Numbered from the stretch's first letter, positions 54,593 through 63,883 are shown. The stretch is DNA of 64,000 nucleotides from Lachnospiraceae bacterium (GCA_017479285.1 JAFVCL010000009.1:30248-94247); one strand, 5' to 3'. Program-made: numbers and translations. Notes: generated from the sequence alone by a model not told the origin.

Positions 54593-54692
54593 TAGGTTCT
54601 TAATATTCGGCATATTTGTCTTAATATAATACAAAGTCATAAAAGTAAATAAGATATACACTTAAACGAGGCGGTAACAAAACCGTCTCGTT
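54593..54692 (+). promoter_or_regulatory. Leader element copy C
   Basis: 100 bp, 98 identical to copy A. Hairpin 54665-54675/54682-54692, then TTGTCTGTT. Unlike A and B, an extra 78 bp separate it from the next gene. Confidence 0.7.
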
Positions 54693-54740
54693 GTCTGTTA
54701 TATGGAGAAAAGATATAACAGTTGGCTGTCGGCAATATAG

Positions 54741-54832
54741 TATGAAAAGATCTGCGAGGGAAACGGAAAAATGAGTAAAAAAACAGTTTTTGGGATTATA
54801 TGCTTAAGCCTTATGCTTACCCTTGGTGCATG
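54741..54832 (+). repeat. Signal-peptide cassette, copy 1
   Basis: 92 bp that differ at two leader positions only from 58102-58193. It spans the ribosome binding region and the first 62 bases of the coding sequence, ending within the codon before or at the lipobox cysteine; beyond this the two genes have no likeness. Confidence 0.8.
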
Positions 54833-55868
54833 CAGTGGAGGGACAACGGAGACTTCTTCCAAGGCAGAGGGGGTGGAAGAGTCCTCGAAGGTTGAAATGC
54901 AAAATGAAATACCTGATGAAACAAATGCGACAGAGGGTAAAGGGGATTCGATAATATCCGCTCATGAAGAAAACATGACGGATATTACATTGGATTCGCT
55001 CTTGACCCATCCCGATGATGATACATATTTTAAACCGGAGACAAATGACTGGCTGATCACTGTTAAGATAAGAAATGATTATGATCCGGCAAAGACAGTA
55101 ATGACACTGTATTCGTTTGATAGTTCAGGGAATCTTGTGCAGGTTGTAGAGCGAGAGGCTAACAGTGACGGAAGCGAGTTGGTACAGGCTCCGCCGGACG
55201 AACCGGATATGTATCAAACGTTGGACAGGATGGTGAATTATTATAACAGGATATATAGTGGCTACAATGAGTATAAGCACGCTTCCGATAAGTACTATAC
55301 CTACTATAATCTGAAACAGAGAGATCCCGACTTTGCCGATGTATTCTATTCTCCCGGATTACTTAAGGACGATACTGAAAGAGTGAATCCTGAAGATGAG
55401 GTTTATAACGAATTCTGCAGGGTCGGAGAACTTACGGGATCGGATTACTTTATATATAATTTGAGATTTGAAGAACGGGATGACGGATATTTTTTAATGA
55501 GAGGGAAGGATGTAAAGGAGTATGACGGCTATTCCGTATATACGGCTGATATTGATTGCTTTGATGAAAATGGAAGGAATATCGCAGGATACAGTGTGAT
55601 GGTTTTTGATGATGAAAACCATGTGGATGACTATTTCATGAGAAGTTGTGGCTATGATCTTGATCATTATCTTGAGACCGGAGAGGTGAGGATCAATCAG
55701 AGTGCGTATGAAACAGCATCAAAAGATACGGTAATAATGGGAAATATCCTTTATCGAAAAGTCCCCGGATATTATAACAAAGGGGAAGCTATGACATCGA
55801 CAGACGGATATTTTTCCGTTCCGTATCTGACTGATGCCCAGATTAAAACGTTTACGTTAATGAAGTGA
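54771..55868 (+). CDS. Lipoprotein, PATxDY/SFDxxG domain
   Basis: 365 aa, signal MSKKTVFGIICLSLMLTLGAC (Cys21). Mature part shows TYFKPETNDWLITVKI, then LYSFDSSGNLVQVVER, YTADIDCFDENGRNIAGYSVMVFDDENHVDDYFMRS, TVIMGNILYRKVPGYY and PYLTDAQIKTFTLMK, the same order as in the 53345 and 61080 proteins with weaker identity. The DNA of the signal peptide and the 30 bp before it is shared with the gene at 58132, whose mature part is unrelated. Function unknown. Confidence 0.8.
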   Translation: MSKKTVFGIICLSLMLTLGACSGGTTETSSKAEGVEESSKVEMQNEIPDETNATEGKGDSIISAHEENMTDITLDSLLTHPDDDTYFKPETNDWLITVKIRNDYDPAKTVMTLYSFDSSGNLVQVVEREANSDGSELVQAPPDEPDMYQTLDRMVNYYNRIYSGYNEYKHASDKYYTYYNLKQRDPDFADVFYSPGLLKDDTERVNPEDEVYNEFCRVGELTGSDYFIYNLRFEERDDGYFLMRGKDVKEYDGYSVYTADIDCFDENGRNIAGYSVMVFDDENHVDDYFMRSCGYDLDHYLETGEVRINQSAYETASKDTVIMGNILYRKVPGYYNKGEAMTSTDGYFSVPYLTDAQIKTFTLMK

Positions 55869-55886
55869 TAATTTGAGGAAATTCTG

Positions 55887-58100
55887 ATGAATAAGAAAAA
55901 TATCATAATATTTGTATTTGTCGTTGGATTTGGAGTAATGCTCGCCGGATGCGGGGTGAAGACGAAAGGTGCCCATGAGGCAGACCGGACTCCTTTGGTG
56001 ATCAGTGAAGATAGTGCACTGCCTACAGCGGAAGGCAGTTCAACAAGTCAGAGCCTTGTTGTGGAAAACACTTCGGACGGATCTATCAGGATCGTACTAA
56101 ATGATGCTGCGTTGGCTGAACTTTTTGACCCGGAAAAAGCCGATGGTTCTGTCTCCGGAGAAGATAAGATAGGCAGCATATTATTCTTTGTATCAGAAAG
56201 TCTGGATGATATGGTCTATGATCCTATTGAATTTCATAAAACCGGGATGGCAAGGTTAGACGTTTACCCATACGTGGCAGAACTGGCTGCTTATGTAAAC
56301 ACCGGTGACGGAAGCTATACGGATACGGAATCCTTCGACAGTTTTGCGTGGCCTCGGGAGAAGAATTTTGTCCGGGAGGGCGATCATCTTGTTATGATCT
56401 TTGAGGATGCAGCCGGATTCCTTGATCCTGCAAGGACCTTTGAATATGAGTCCTGTGCTTCGGGAAGTTGGGTGAATGTTGCAAATGCAAATATCCGGGT
56501 AGAGGCAAGTACAGCGGTTGCTGTTTCAAATGACAATACGGTCAACATATATCAGATTGGGAACGATACACTGGCTGTTGCAGTAAGAGGAGAGGCTGCA
56601 AACGGTATCGATGATGGCGGACTGCAGCTTGAGATAAACTGCGATGATGGTAGAAGTATATCTGTACATATTTCTGACTTTCCGGAACTTTTTTACATAG
56701 AAAACGGTGAAATTCATCATATAGAAGGCATCAATAATGATGATATGTATCTTTTGAAGGGAATGGATCTGTGCTATATAGAGATCAGAAAGCCGGGGCT
56801 TATATCTGAGCTTCCGGCTGTGTCGGGAAAGTATGAATTAAAACAAGGCTACGAGAGCTTTGTTTGTAACGGAAAGACGTCGGATATATGTACTGAGTCG
56901 GATGAGATGAAACTGGCCGGTCTTCGCGCAGAAGGATTTATGAGCCTGATTCCTGAGCATAAAGCCGGTGATGAATGGAGTGGTGAGTATTATGCTAAAC
57001 CTTACTATGGGGGCCCGGCGCTCCTTGAAGTAGAAGTATCAGATACGGGAATGCTGCATTTTAGCCTCAGGATCAAAGAAGATACAGAGGATTATTACGG
57101 AGAAGCAGACGATAGAAATATCTGGTGTGATGTACCGAGGCATTACGGGAAGGATTGGGAAAGTTCCTACAGCTTTATCCGAACCGGAGAAGAGGGCGGG
57201 GTCGAAGTTCGCGATCATGTTCACCAAAAAGAGATTTATTTTGTGAGGCTTGAAGATACCAATTCCCATGAACCCCCCACAGGATACATCGACAGAGATC
57301 CCTTTGGTGAGCATTCGGTTACCTACGGAGGCGAGAGTGAGTACTTTGTTCCGGCTACCGATGACTATATGATTACCTATTACGATTTAGGAAAACCGGC
57401 TGAAAACTTCAGTACAGGGGAAGGATTTGTAAATTGTGAGAGATATGCTGTTCTTACATCCTTTGATAGGAACGGATATGAGGTTCAGGAAGTTGTCAGA
57501 TATGTTTTTGCCGATGAAAAGGAGGCAAGGAGCGCATATGAAATAAGAATCCGGAACAAAGACAGCGCAGATTATTATCTGAACGACAAAGTTATTTATG
57601 CTGTTGAAAGCTTTTTTATGTACAGAATGGCCAAATCCACCGCCATGGTCAGATATGACTGGTATACGGATTGTCATTTTATGAGCGAGACCGGGTACTA
57701 TTCCGAGGAGAATAAAAAGAACTATGCGTACGTAAGTTGTCCTGTCTCTGCATCAGATTATAATCTTGGGAAAGAGGATATATTGTATTTTAACGATCTT
57801 GCGGATGAACTTACTTCTTCAGACGGAAATCTGACAATCCGCATTGACGAAGAAAGGTATGATATAACCCTCAATCATCACGAATATAAAACCATGAGAT
57901 TTTATGGCAGAACTGCAGTGGGGGCTTCAATTGAAGACGGGAACCTGTATATTGCAGAATTTGATTTTGGTGATGATGTGATAAAGATAAAGGAATACGG
58001 ATATGACAGTAAAGATGTGTCATTGGATGACTATAAAAATGCCAAAGCGCAGTCGGAAAAGGAATACAGCTTCACTTTCAAGTATGAAGAAGGAAAATGA
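55887..58100 (+). CDS. Large lipoprotein with three modules
   Basis: 737 aa, lipobox LAGC (Cys22). Three parts: a beta-rich N-terminal module (55-330, SIRIVLNDAALAELFD, RKPGLISELPAVSG), a lipocalin-like middle (about 355-460, SGEYYAKPYYGGPALLEVEVSDTGMLHFSLRIKED, EIYFVRLED), and the shared C module (about 485-600) with YFVPATDDYMITYYD, AVLTSFDRNGYEVQEVVRYVF and ADEKEARSAYEIRI. A further C-terminal beta segment ends the protein. It thus combines in one chain what smaller array members carry singly. Tethered outside the membrane; no enzyme motif. Confidence 0.8.
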   Translation: MNKKNIIIFVFVVGFGVMLAGCGVKTKGAHEADRTPLVISEDSALPTAEGSSTSQSLVVENTSDGSIRIVLNDAALAELFDPEKADGSVSGEDKIGSILFFVSESLDDMVYDPIEFHKTGMARLDVYPYVAELAAYVNTGDGSYTDTESFDSFAWPREKNFVREGDHLVMIFEDAAGFLDPARTFEYESCASGSWVNVANANIRVEASTAVAVSNDNTVNIYQIGNDTLAVAVRGEAANGIDDGGLQLEINCDDGRSISVHISDFPELFYIENGEIHHIEGINNDDMYLLKGMDLCYIEIRKPGLISELPAVSGKYELKQGYESFVCNGKTSDICTESDEMKLAGLRAEGFMSLIPEHKAGDEWSGEYYAKPYYGGPALLEVEVSDTGMLHFSLRIKEDTEDYYGEADDRNIWCDVPRHYGKDWESSYSFIRTGEEGGVEVRDHVHQKEIYFVRLEDTNSHEPPTGYIDRDPFGEHSVTYGGESEYFVPATDDYMITYYDLGKPAENFSTGEGFVNCERYAVLTSFDRNGYEVQEVVRYVFADEKEARSAYEIRIRNKDSADYYLNDKVIYAVESFFMYRMAKSTAMVRYDWYTDCHFMSETGYYSEENKKNYAYVSCPVSASDYNLGKEDILYFNDLADELTSSDGNLTIRIDEERYDITLNHHEYKTMRFYGRTAVGASIEDGNLYIAEFDFGDDVIKIKEYGYDSKDVSLDDYKNAKAQSEKEYSFTFKYEEGK

Positions 58101-58101
58101 T

Positions 58102-58193
58102 TATGAAAAGATCAGCGAGGTAAACGGAAAAATGAGTAAAAAAACAGTTTTTGGGATTATATGCTTAAGCCTTATGCTTACCCTTGGTGCATG
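58102..58193 (+). repeat. Signal-peptide cassette, copy 2
   Basis: Second copy of the 92-bp block at 54741-54832, two differences. Begins one base after the stop of the preceding gene. Confidence 0.8.
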
Positions 58194-58749
58194 TGGCTTA
58201 AACACCTCTGCTCCAAAGGAACAAAATATCTCTTCGGAGAAGCTTACAGAGGCGGAGATCGGTATGGCAACCGATACTGAATCGGTTAATGAGAGTATAG
58301 CGCCTGAATCTGATACTGAACCGGGGCGTGAGAGCGCAGAACCAGAGAGTCTGGCCGGATCTGATCCCACCAAAGACGAGCTTGGATGGGACGGAGAATG
58401 GGTTGGAGATGGGGTCAGTGTGATCATAAGTGATTCGGATTCCGGTTTTCCCAATGTAGAATTTAATGACGAAGCCCATAATGCGACTTTGGACGAAGCC
58501 TCAATTGAAGGAAATACCTTAACCGGTGTATACCGTATCACTTGGGAAATGTATGCCGATACGGATGATGTGGAAAATCTCCCGGAACAGGAGTGGACGA
58601 TCGTTATGGTAAAGGACGGAGGGACTGCTTCTTATCACAGAGAGACGGTTCTTACTTGGTTTAACTTGAACGATGACGGAACCTATGGGCACACTGTAAC
58701 GAAAGAAAATTCAGCATCCCTTCAGAAAGTTTACAAGACGGAGAATTAG
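58132..58749 (+). CDS. Lipoprotein with single lipocalin-like domain
   Basis: 205 aa from ATG 58132; a longer frame from 58003 only overlaps the previous gene. Signal peptide identical to the 54771 protein (Cys21), then an acidic Glu/Ser/Pro tether to about 80, then a small beta domain DELGWDGEWVGDGVSVIISDSDSG...LTGVYRITWEMY...EQEWTIVMVKDGGTASYHRETVLTWFNLNDDG, lipocalin-like. No C module. The upstream ribosome binding site is weak (AACGGAAAA). Confidence 0.78.
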   Translation: MSKKTVFGIICLSLMLTLGACGLNTSAPKEQNISSEKLTEAEIGMATDTESVNESIAPESDTEPGRESAEPESLAGSDPTKDELGWDGEWVGDGVSVIISDSDSGFPNVEFNDEAHNATLDEASIEGNTLTGVYRITWEMYADTDDVENLPEQEWTIVMVKDGGTASYHRETVLTWFNLNDDGTYGHTVTKENSASLQKVYKTEN

Positions 58750-58795
58750 AGAAATAATGATGGCTCCTATTTGGAGAGACAGGAGGAAGCAGAAG

Positions 58796-61045
58796 ATGAA
58801 AAGGAAATACTTAAGATCAATCACTGTTAGTGTGGCAACTCTTGTATCATGCATACTTCTTCTTTCTGCCTGCACGCCTGACATAAATTCAAATGTTCAG
58901 GAGGGGAGCTCTTTGACTGACGGCGAGAAAGCGGCAGGTTCTGATGTTTATGCGGACGGAGATGTAGAAGTTCAGGCATCCGCTCTGCTCCCTGAGGAAG
59001 CACATGAACCGGAGATAATAATCTCATATGATGATAATGGCGGGCTGATGGTCTGTGCCAGGGGCGAAAGGTTTATTGACTGTTTAAAAGAGACAGGCTT
59101 TGAGGTCAGATTTTATGATAATGAGGAGCAGTTATCATCGGATACGGGACATGTGGCAGCAACCGGTGTTCACCGTGAAAGTGATCAGCGAAACAACACC
59201 TTTGCCTATACTGTAAGGATAGAAAAGATTGATGAAGCAAGTAACATGATCCACAATGAGCCTGTGGAGATAGATCCGGAACATGAATCTGCGCGGCTTA
59301 CGAAGGATTCCGCTGTCTTCAAGATACCGGATGCGGACTTTGGAGGGTTTGTAAAGGATTGCAGATATGTTCAGGCGGTAAAGCAGAATATGTCCTCGGA
59401 TGAAATGGACGTGATATGCAGCTTTGAATTAAGCGCATGTATCAAAGAACATGATCCTGAGAAGGGATTTGCCATTATTCCGGAGGAATTTATAACCTCC
59501 GAATACGATAAGGAATTCTTTATGCCGGAAACGGAGATGTTTAGGATCGTGGAGGTGGATATCCCGGATTGCAGATACCCATGGACAGGCTTTTACAGCG
59601 ATCAGTATGGATATATATATTTTGGCTATGACTATAATGACCATGCAAACTTTTCATCAGACGTGCGTGTGATCTATATGGTGTCCTATGATGATTTCGG
59701 ACCGGTAAAGGGAAGGGCAAAGATCGTATACGAGGATGACAAATCTGCCGATCAGGCATGGTATTGTTATCCTGATTTCAGCATGCTTGAGGCGGCAGGA
59801 ACGAACGCAAAGGATGAGGATTATATCAATTCGCACTGGAGTGAGATCACAGGTTTCAATGAGTCACACTTTTTTGCGGAGCATACGCGATATGATATGA
59901 AAGAGCGGGGAATACAATATAACGGGCGACACGGGAATGCAAGATATTTTACTTATGAAATACCGGACGATGAAGAGAAGAACGGAGGATATCTGATCGA
60001 ACTTCCCTTTACCGCATACTGGATGTCCCCTTATGTAACGCAGGAGATTGATAATCTGGAGAATGCTCTCATATTTATAAAGGGAGAGGTCACTGACAAC
60101 GGGAATGCCAGAATGGGCTTTGATATCAAGACCTGGTCAAGCTTTGAAACATCTTTCATAGATCCGTATAGGCCTGCCAATAATACACAGGAAGTGCTGG
60201 ATCTCATGATGAAAAGAGGCGGTGATGATACGTATTTCAAGCCTGTTTCAGATGACTATCTGTATGTGATAAGGGGGATAGATACAAATTGTGAAGTCTC
60301 TTCCGATTACGAAGATGACTACCTTATCTCATATAATGATGAAGGGGAGATCGTTCAATATGTGGTCAGGAGGATTGACGGGTATTTTGCCTCCGACTAC
60401 TTTGATCCGGCAGCCGATGAATACTATTCGTGCAGACCGGGTGCAGTCTTTGACGGTGATGTCCTGTATGATGACCTGTTAAAAAGCGATGAGATAGGAA
60501 CTAAGAGTGAGGGAGAGTTCATAAATATAAAGGGATACGAGATCGCAGGTCTTGAGATGTATCCGGATGAATGCGTTGCCTATTATGCATCCAAACCGAC
60601 AGAGAATATCTCAAATACTCTTGTAAATATATTAAGTCCGGATGATTTTAGTATCGATGAACTGGTCTCGGTTCGGACTGATGATTACAGCCTGCGGCAG
60701 ATGGATTATGACGGAAGCAATTATTATGGAATGACCCGCGTTGAGGAGCTGGTCGGATTCGATGCAAACGGAAATCCAATGCAGACAGCTGAGCTTATTA
60801 TTTTCAAAAATGAAGCCGGCGCTCAGACCTATCATGATGATATGGTCAGTGCAGGATTCGGGGATGATTTCGAACTGGGTGGAAACAAGCTAATCATATA
60901 TGCGTTCAAAAATGACCGGGGCGAAGAGATCCTTGCCGATTTTGCGGGACAAAAAACATATTTTACCGATATGGACAGTTTATATCTGTCAAAGCCATAT
61001 TATACGTATGCGCAGTATAAACAGCACATAGACAAGAATCGGTAA
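58796..61045 (+). CDS. Large lipoprotein, beta module plus PATxDY-like domain
   Basis: 749 aa; AGGAGG 10 bp before ATG 58796 decides the start over 58757. Lipobox LSAC (Cys26). Residues 70-215 (IIISYDDNGGLMVCARG ... VICSFELSACIKE) resemble the beta module; a middle of some 250 residues includes YFTYEIPDDEEKNGGYLIELPF; from about 480 the C module reads YFKPVSDDYLYVIRGID, YLISYNDEGEIVQYVVRR, and later LVGFDANGNPMQTAELIIFKNEAGAQTYHDDMV. Acidic throughout. No known enzyme or binding motif. Confidence 0.8.
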   Translation: MKRKYLRSITVSVATLVSCILLLSACTPDINSNVQEGSSLTDGEKAAGSDVYADGDVEVQASALLPEEAHEPEIIISYDDNGGLMVCARGERFIDCLKETGFEVRFYDNEEQLSSDTGHVAATGVHRESDQRNNTFAYTVRIEKIDEASNMIHNEPVEIDPEHESARLTKDSAVFKIPDADFGGFVKDCRYVQAVKQNMSSDEMDVICSFELSACIKEHDPEKGFAIIPEEFITSEYDKEFFMPETEMFRIVEVDIPDCRYPWTGFYSDQYGYIYFGYDYNDHANFSSDVRVIYMVSYDDFGPVKGRAKIVYEDDKSADQAWYCYPDFSMLEAAGTNAKDEDYINSHWSEITGFNESHFFAEHTRYDMKERGIQYNGRHGNARYFTYEIPDDEEKNGGYLIELPFTAYWMSPYVTQEIDNLENALIFIKGEVTDNGNARMGFDIKTWSSFETSFIDPYRPANNTQEVLDLMMKRGGDDTYFKPVSDDYLYVIRGIDTNCEVSSDYEDDYLISYNDEGEIVQYVVRRIDGYFASDYFDPAADEYYSCRPGAVFDGDVLYDDLLKSDEIGTKSEGEFINIKGYEIAGLEMYPDECVAYYASKPTENISNTLVNILSPDDFSIDELVSVRTDDYSLRQMDYDGSNYYGMTRVEELVGFDANGNPMQTAELIIFKNEAGAQTYHDDMVSAGFGDDFELGGNKLIIYAFKNDRGEEILADFAGQKTYFTDMDSLYLSKPYYTYAQYKQHIDKNR

Positions 61046-61079
61046 TCGAAACATAGAAGAGTAAGGAGTCGATCGTATT

Positions 61080-62273
61080 ATGAAAGCAAAAAAATTATGG
61101 ATATTTGCCTTAGTGGCTGTTCTTTTGACACTTTCAGCATGCGCCGGGAATACCGGATCGGGTCATAACGGATTGGAGACAAATGAGCCGGTGAATGCTG
61201 AAGCAAAATCTGAAACGGGTGATGAACAAAAAGATGAAGAAAGAGACGTTGTTCCGGGAGATATTCCCGGTGATGCCGGAAGCAAGGATTACGCCACCCT
61301 GCTTGAAGAGGGCTTCGGTATCGGTTTTATACCTCATGGCTGTGATGCAGAGCATTTTGTTCCTGCAACAGAAGATTACATTATAGTCGTGAATAAGATG
61401 GTTTACCGGGAGAATGATCATACTTTTCAAACGGAATGTCTGTATTCGTTTGATGAAGCCGGTAAACTGGTTCAGATGGTGAAGCGTGAAAGACCGGGAC
61501 GTGAATACGAAGAGATGACTGAGTCGGAAAAGAATTCTCAGGATAGCAATTATCTTGTATATCCGCAGGAGAATATCGATACATATAATGATTCGGCTTT
61601 TGGCGCAAAAGTTGATATTATTTTGGGCCTGTTGTCTGACATGAAGGAGGATAATCCGGAGGTGGCCTTTTATATGTCCAAGCCCCTTACCACAGCGCAG
61701 ACCATTACATCTTTGGGTGCTGACCCTGCGGAAATGGGTTTTTCCGGGTTTAAGGAGCTTGTAATGCAGACCCGTGTTGGTGAGGATTATTATGTGTCAC
61801 GTGAGGAGGGCAGCAATAGCGAAAGCCTCACAAATTTTGAGATCGGGCATACGGATCATGAGAATATTTATCAACAGGTAAGAGCATATCACGATCACCA
61901 TTACTACAGATACTATGTTTACTCTTTTGATGAGAAAGGTAATGTGTCAGCACTTAACACATTTTATGTGTTTGACGAGGAAAGTATGGTGGAGGATTAT
62001 CTGAAATCTCAATACGGAGCATATTATGACGGAACAGAACCGGTTCCTGGCATAGTGGATGCAACGCTTCCCCCTGATTTTAAGTTGGAGGACACCGGTT
62101 GGAGCAGGTCCGATAACATCCTGTATAAGGAGCTTACACCGGGCAGTGATGAAAAGGTTAAGTGGGCTCGCAGTGCTTATTCGGAGGGAAATAATATTAC
62201 CTATTTCTCTATGGAATATCTGACGGAGAAACAGATCGAAGCACTGGGAGCAAAGGAGGGTGTAAACAAATGA
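61080..62273 (+). CDS. Lipoprotein, PATxDY/SFDxxG domain (paralogue of 53345 gene)
   Basis: 397 aa, lipobox LSAC (Cys21). From FGIGFIPHGCDAEHFVPATEDYIIV on, it is collinear with the 405-aa protein at 53345: LYSFDEAGKLVQMVKRERPG, SLGADPAEMGFSGFKELVMQTRVGEDYYVSREEG, YVYSFDEKGNVSALNTFYVFDEESMVEDYLKSQYG, LPPDFKLEDTGWSRSDNILYKEL, EYLTEKQIEALG. Most differences lie in the tether. The gap between the two copies holds four other array genes, so this is not a simple tandem pair. Stop overlaps the next start by 4 bp. Confidence 0.82.
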   Translation: MKAKKLWIFALVAVLLTLSACAGNTGSGHNGLETNEPVNAEAKSETGDEQKDEERDVVPGDIPGDAGSKDYATLLEEGFGIGFIPHGCDAEHFVPATEDYIIVVNKMVYRENDHTFQTECLYSFDEAGKLVQMVKRERPGREYEEMTESEKNSQDSNYLVYPQENIDTYNDSAFGAKVDIILGLLSDMKEDNPEVAFYMSKPLTTAQTITSLGADPAEMGFSGFKELVMQTRVGEDYYVSREEGSNSESLTNFEIGHTDHENIYQQVRAYHDHHYYRYYVYSFDEKGNVSALNTFYVFDEESMVEDYLKSQYGAYYDGTEPVPGIVDATLPPDFKLEDTGWSRSDNILYKELTPGSDEKVKWARSAYSEGNNITYFSMEYLTEKQIEALGAKEGVNK

Positions 62274-63085
62274 AAAAGCGGATTTCTATCGGAATTATTA
62301 TAGTTTTGAGTATCAGTGCGCTGCTTACCGGATGCGGGAAGGAAACTTCCGAAACTAACGAGTTTGCATCAAAAGGCGATTACGGCGGAGGATATGTTCC
62401 TGCACCGGATGAGGATTACAGCCAATATGGAGAAGATTTGGGTGAAGCCCCGGAGAAAAAGAATGATTTTGCGGGTCCGTGGATCACTTACGTAAATCCT
62501 GAGGTGGGAGCGGATGAAGGAGAAAGTGGTGAAGGCAGTCATGAGGATAATACAACCGTAAAAGGGAAGGTCTACAGTAAGATCGTTGTTACGGGAATAG
62601 AGGACTGGCAGATTGTCGGAGACTCGGTTTATGGTCTGATGGGAGCATTTCATCTTGATTATATCGATGCAAACGGAGAAATGACATACGGGTATTACGC
62701 CCCGGGAACTCCGGACAGACTCGAATTCAGCTTTGACACTGAAACGGGAGAAGCCCTAAGTGCGATATATTATGGATCATATAATACCCCGGAGGGTGCA
62801 GAAATGGGGAAGGAGGCCCTTGAGGCAAATATTGATAGGTTTGACGGAGATATCAGATCCTACAGTGTGAGTGGAACTAATATGGAGATTTCCTTTGATC
62901 CTTCAAGTGCGCGGTTTGATAGTCATGTACGCACATGGTTTCTTGAAGGTAGGCATGATCCCGAAAGGTTTACCGAAGGTTGTGAACGTACATTCAATAA
63001 TGCCAATTCCATATACACCGAATTCAAGGGAGATAACTGGGCCTGCGATGTGATAAACGGTATAAAAGTAACATGGTATGAATAG
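62270..63085 (+). CDS. Lipoprotein of the array
   Basis: 271 aa, lipobox LTGC (Cys22), start overlapping the previous stop (ATGA). Gly/Tyr/Asp-rich tether with KGDYGGGYVPAPDEDYSQYG, then a single 165-residue domain: VVTGIEDWQIVGDSVYGLMGAFHLDYIDANGEMTYGYY, LEFSFDTETGEALSAIYYGSY, MEISFDPSSARFDSHVRTWFLEG. The SFDTETGE stretch is a faint echo of the SFDxxG motif. No recognised family. Translationally coupled to the preceding gene, so the two may act together. Confidence 0.75.
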   Translation: MKKRISIGIIIVLSISALLTGCGKETSETNEFASKGDYGGGYVPAPDEDYSQYGEDLGEAPEKKNDFAGPWITYVNPEVGADEGESGEGSHEDNTTVKGKVYSKIVVTGIEDWQIVGDSVYGLMGAFHLDYIDANGEMTYGYYAPGTPDRLEFSFDTETGEALSAIYYGSYNTPEGAEMGKEALEANIDRFDGDIRSYSVSGTNMEISFDPSSARFDSHVRTWFLEGRHDPERFTEGCERTFNNANSIYTEFKGDNWACDVINGIKVTWYE

Positions 63086-63125
63086 TCTTTCGGTTTTGGA
63101 TAATAAATTTAGGAGGAAATAGAGA

Positions 63126-63677
63126 ATGAAAAAACGATATTTGAGATTAATGACAGTAATTATTGCTGTTGCGTGCCTGAGTATAAGTGCCTGCGGTAGC
63201 CGACAGGAGAGTATGACTGATGATGTAAATAGTGAGGAAGTGCAGGGTTCCTACAGTATGGACGCGTCTGTTGATACCGCTGACACAGAATTGGACGCTG
63301 TAGAGTCGGAAGATGAAGGGGAGCCTATAGAAAATGTTGCGTCAGGCGATGAAAATGTTAATGAAGGCGAGGAGAAGGCTTCGGAGTATTGGTATATAGG
63401 CATCAGGTTCAGAGATGCCCTCGGACATGAATTCTATTTTCTTGAGCCGGATGAAAAAGGGAACCCGACAAAGATCACTCTTTCCGGTTTTTCGGATGAG
63501 AATAACGGAACCTTTGATTTCATAACAGAACCGAATACAATGTCACCGGCAGAAACACCGGACGATCCCTGGATCATAGGAAGGATTATCGGATCAGGTA
63601 ATCTTATGATAAAGGATGAACTTGGCGATGATCAGTTCAGAATGATAGGGGTTGAAATATGGTTTGCAGAAGAGTAG
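63126..63677 (+). CDS. Small lipoprotein
   Basis: 183 aa, lipobox ISAC (Cys23); signal MKKRYLRLMTVIIAVACLSI is nearly that of the 49281 gene and the remnant at 50974. Acidic tether to 85, then about 95 residues: YWYIGIRFRDALGHEFYFLEPDEKGNPTKITLSGFSDENNGTFDFITEP...IGRIIGSGNLMIKDELGDDQFRMIGVEIWFAEE. Unknown fold, beta-rich. RBS TAGGAGG. The next small lipoprotein starts 19 bp before its stop. Confidence 0.75.
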   Translation: MKKRYLRLMTVIIAVACLSISACGSRQESMTDDVNSEEVQGSYSMDASVDTADTELDAVESEDEGEPIENVASGDENVNEGEEKASEYWYIGIRFRDALGHEFYFLEPDEKGNPTKITLSGFSDENNGTFDFITEPNTMSPAETPDDPWIIGRIIGSGNLMIKDELGDDQFRMIGVEIWFAEE

Positions 63678-63883
63678 CGAAGATAATGCCGGCCTTTGTC
63701 ACGGCATTATGCCTGATGGTGCTTTCGGCTTGCGGAAAAAGCGAGGCGACGCAGCCCGGCAGTGGCAGTTCGGATACATCTGATCATGCAGAGGAGGAAA
63801 TTAGAGATGAGGGCAATGCCTCTTTGGATGATCCGGTCAATACGAAAACTACGGCTGTTTCTAGTATAAACGTCACCAATTAA
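63659..63883 (+). CDS. Very short lipoprotein (mature tail about 50 residues)
   Basis: 74 aa from ATG 63659, with AGGGG 7 bp upstream inside the previous gene; ATG 63686 is the alternative. Signal VCRRVAKIMPAFVTALCLMVLSAC (Cys25) then only an acidic Ser/Glu/Asp tether ending in SINVTN. It could be a naked lipoprotein tether or a truncated array member whose domain was lost. Last gene of the array; the stop overlaps the stop of the convergent gene. Confidence 0.6.
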   Translation: MVCRRVAKIMPAFVTALCLMVLSACGKSEATQPGSGSSDTSDHAEEEIRDEGNASLDDPVNTKTTAVSSINVTN

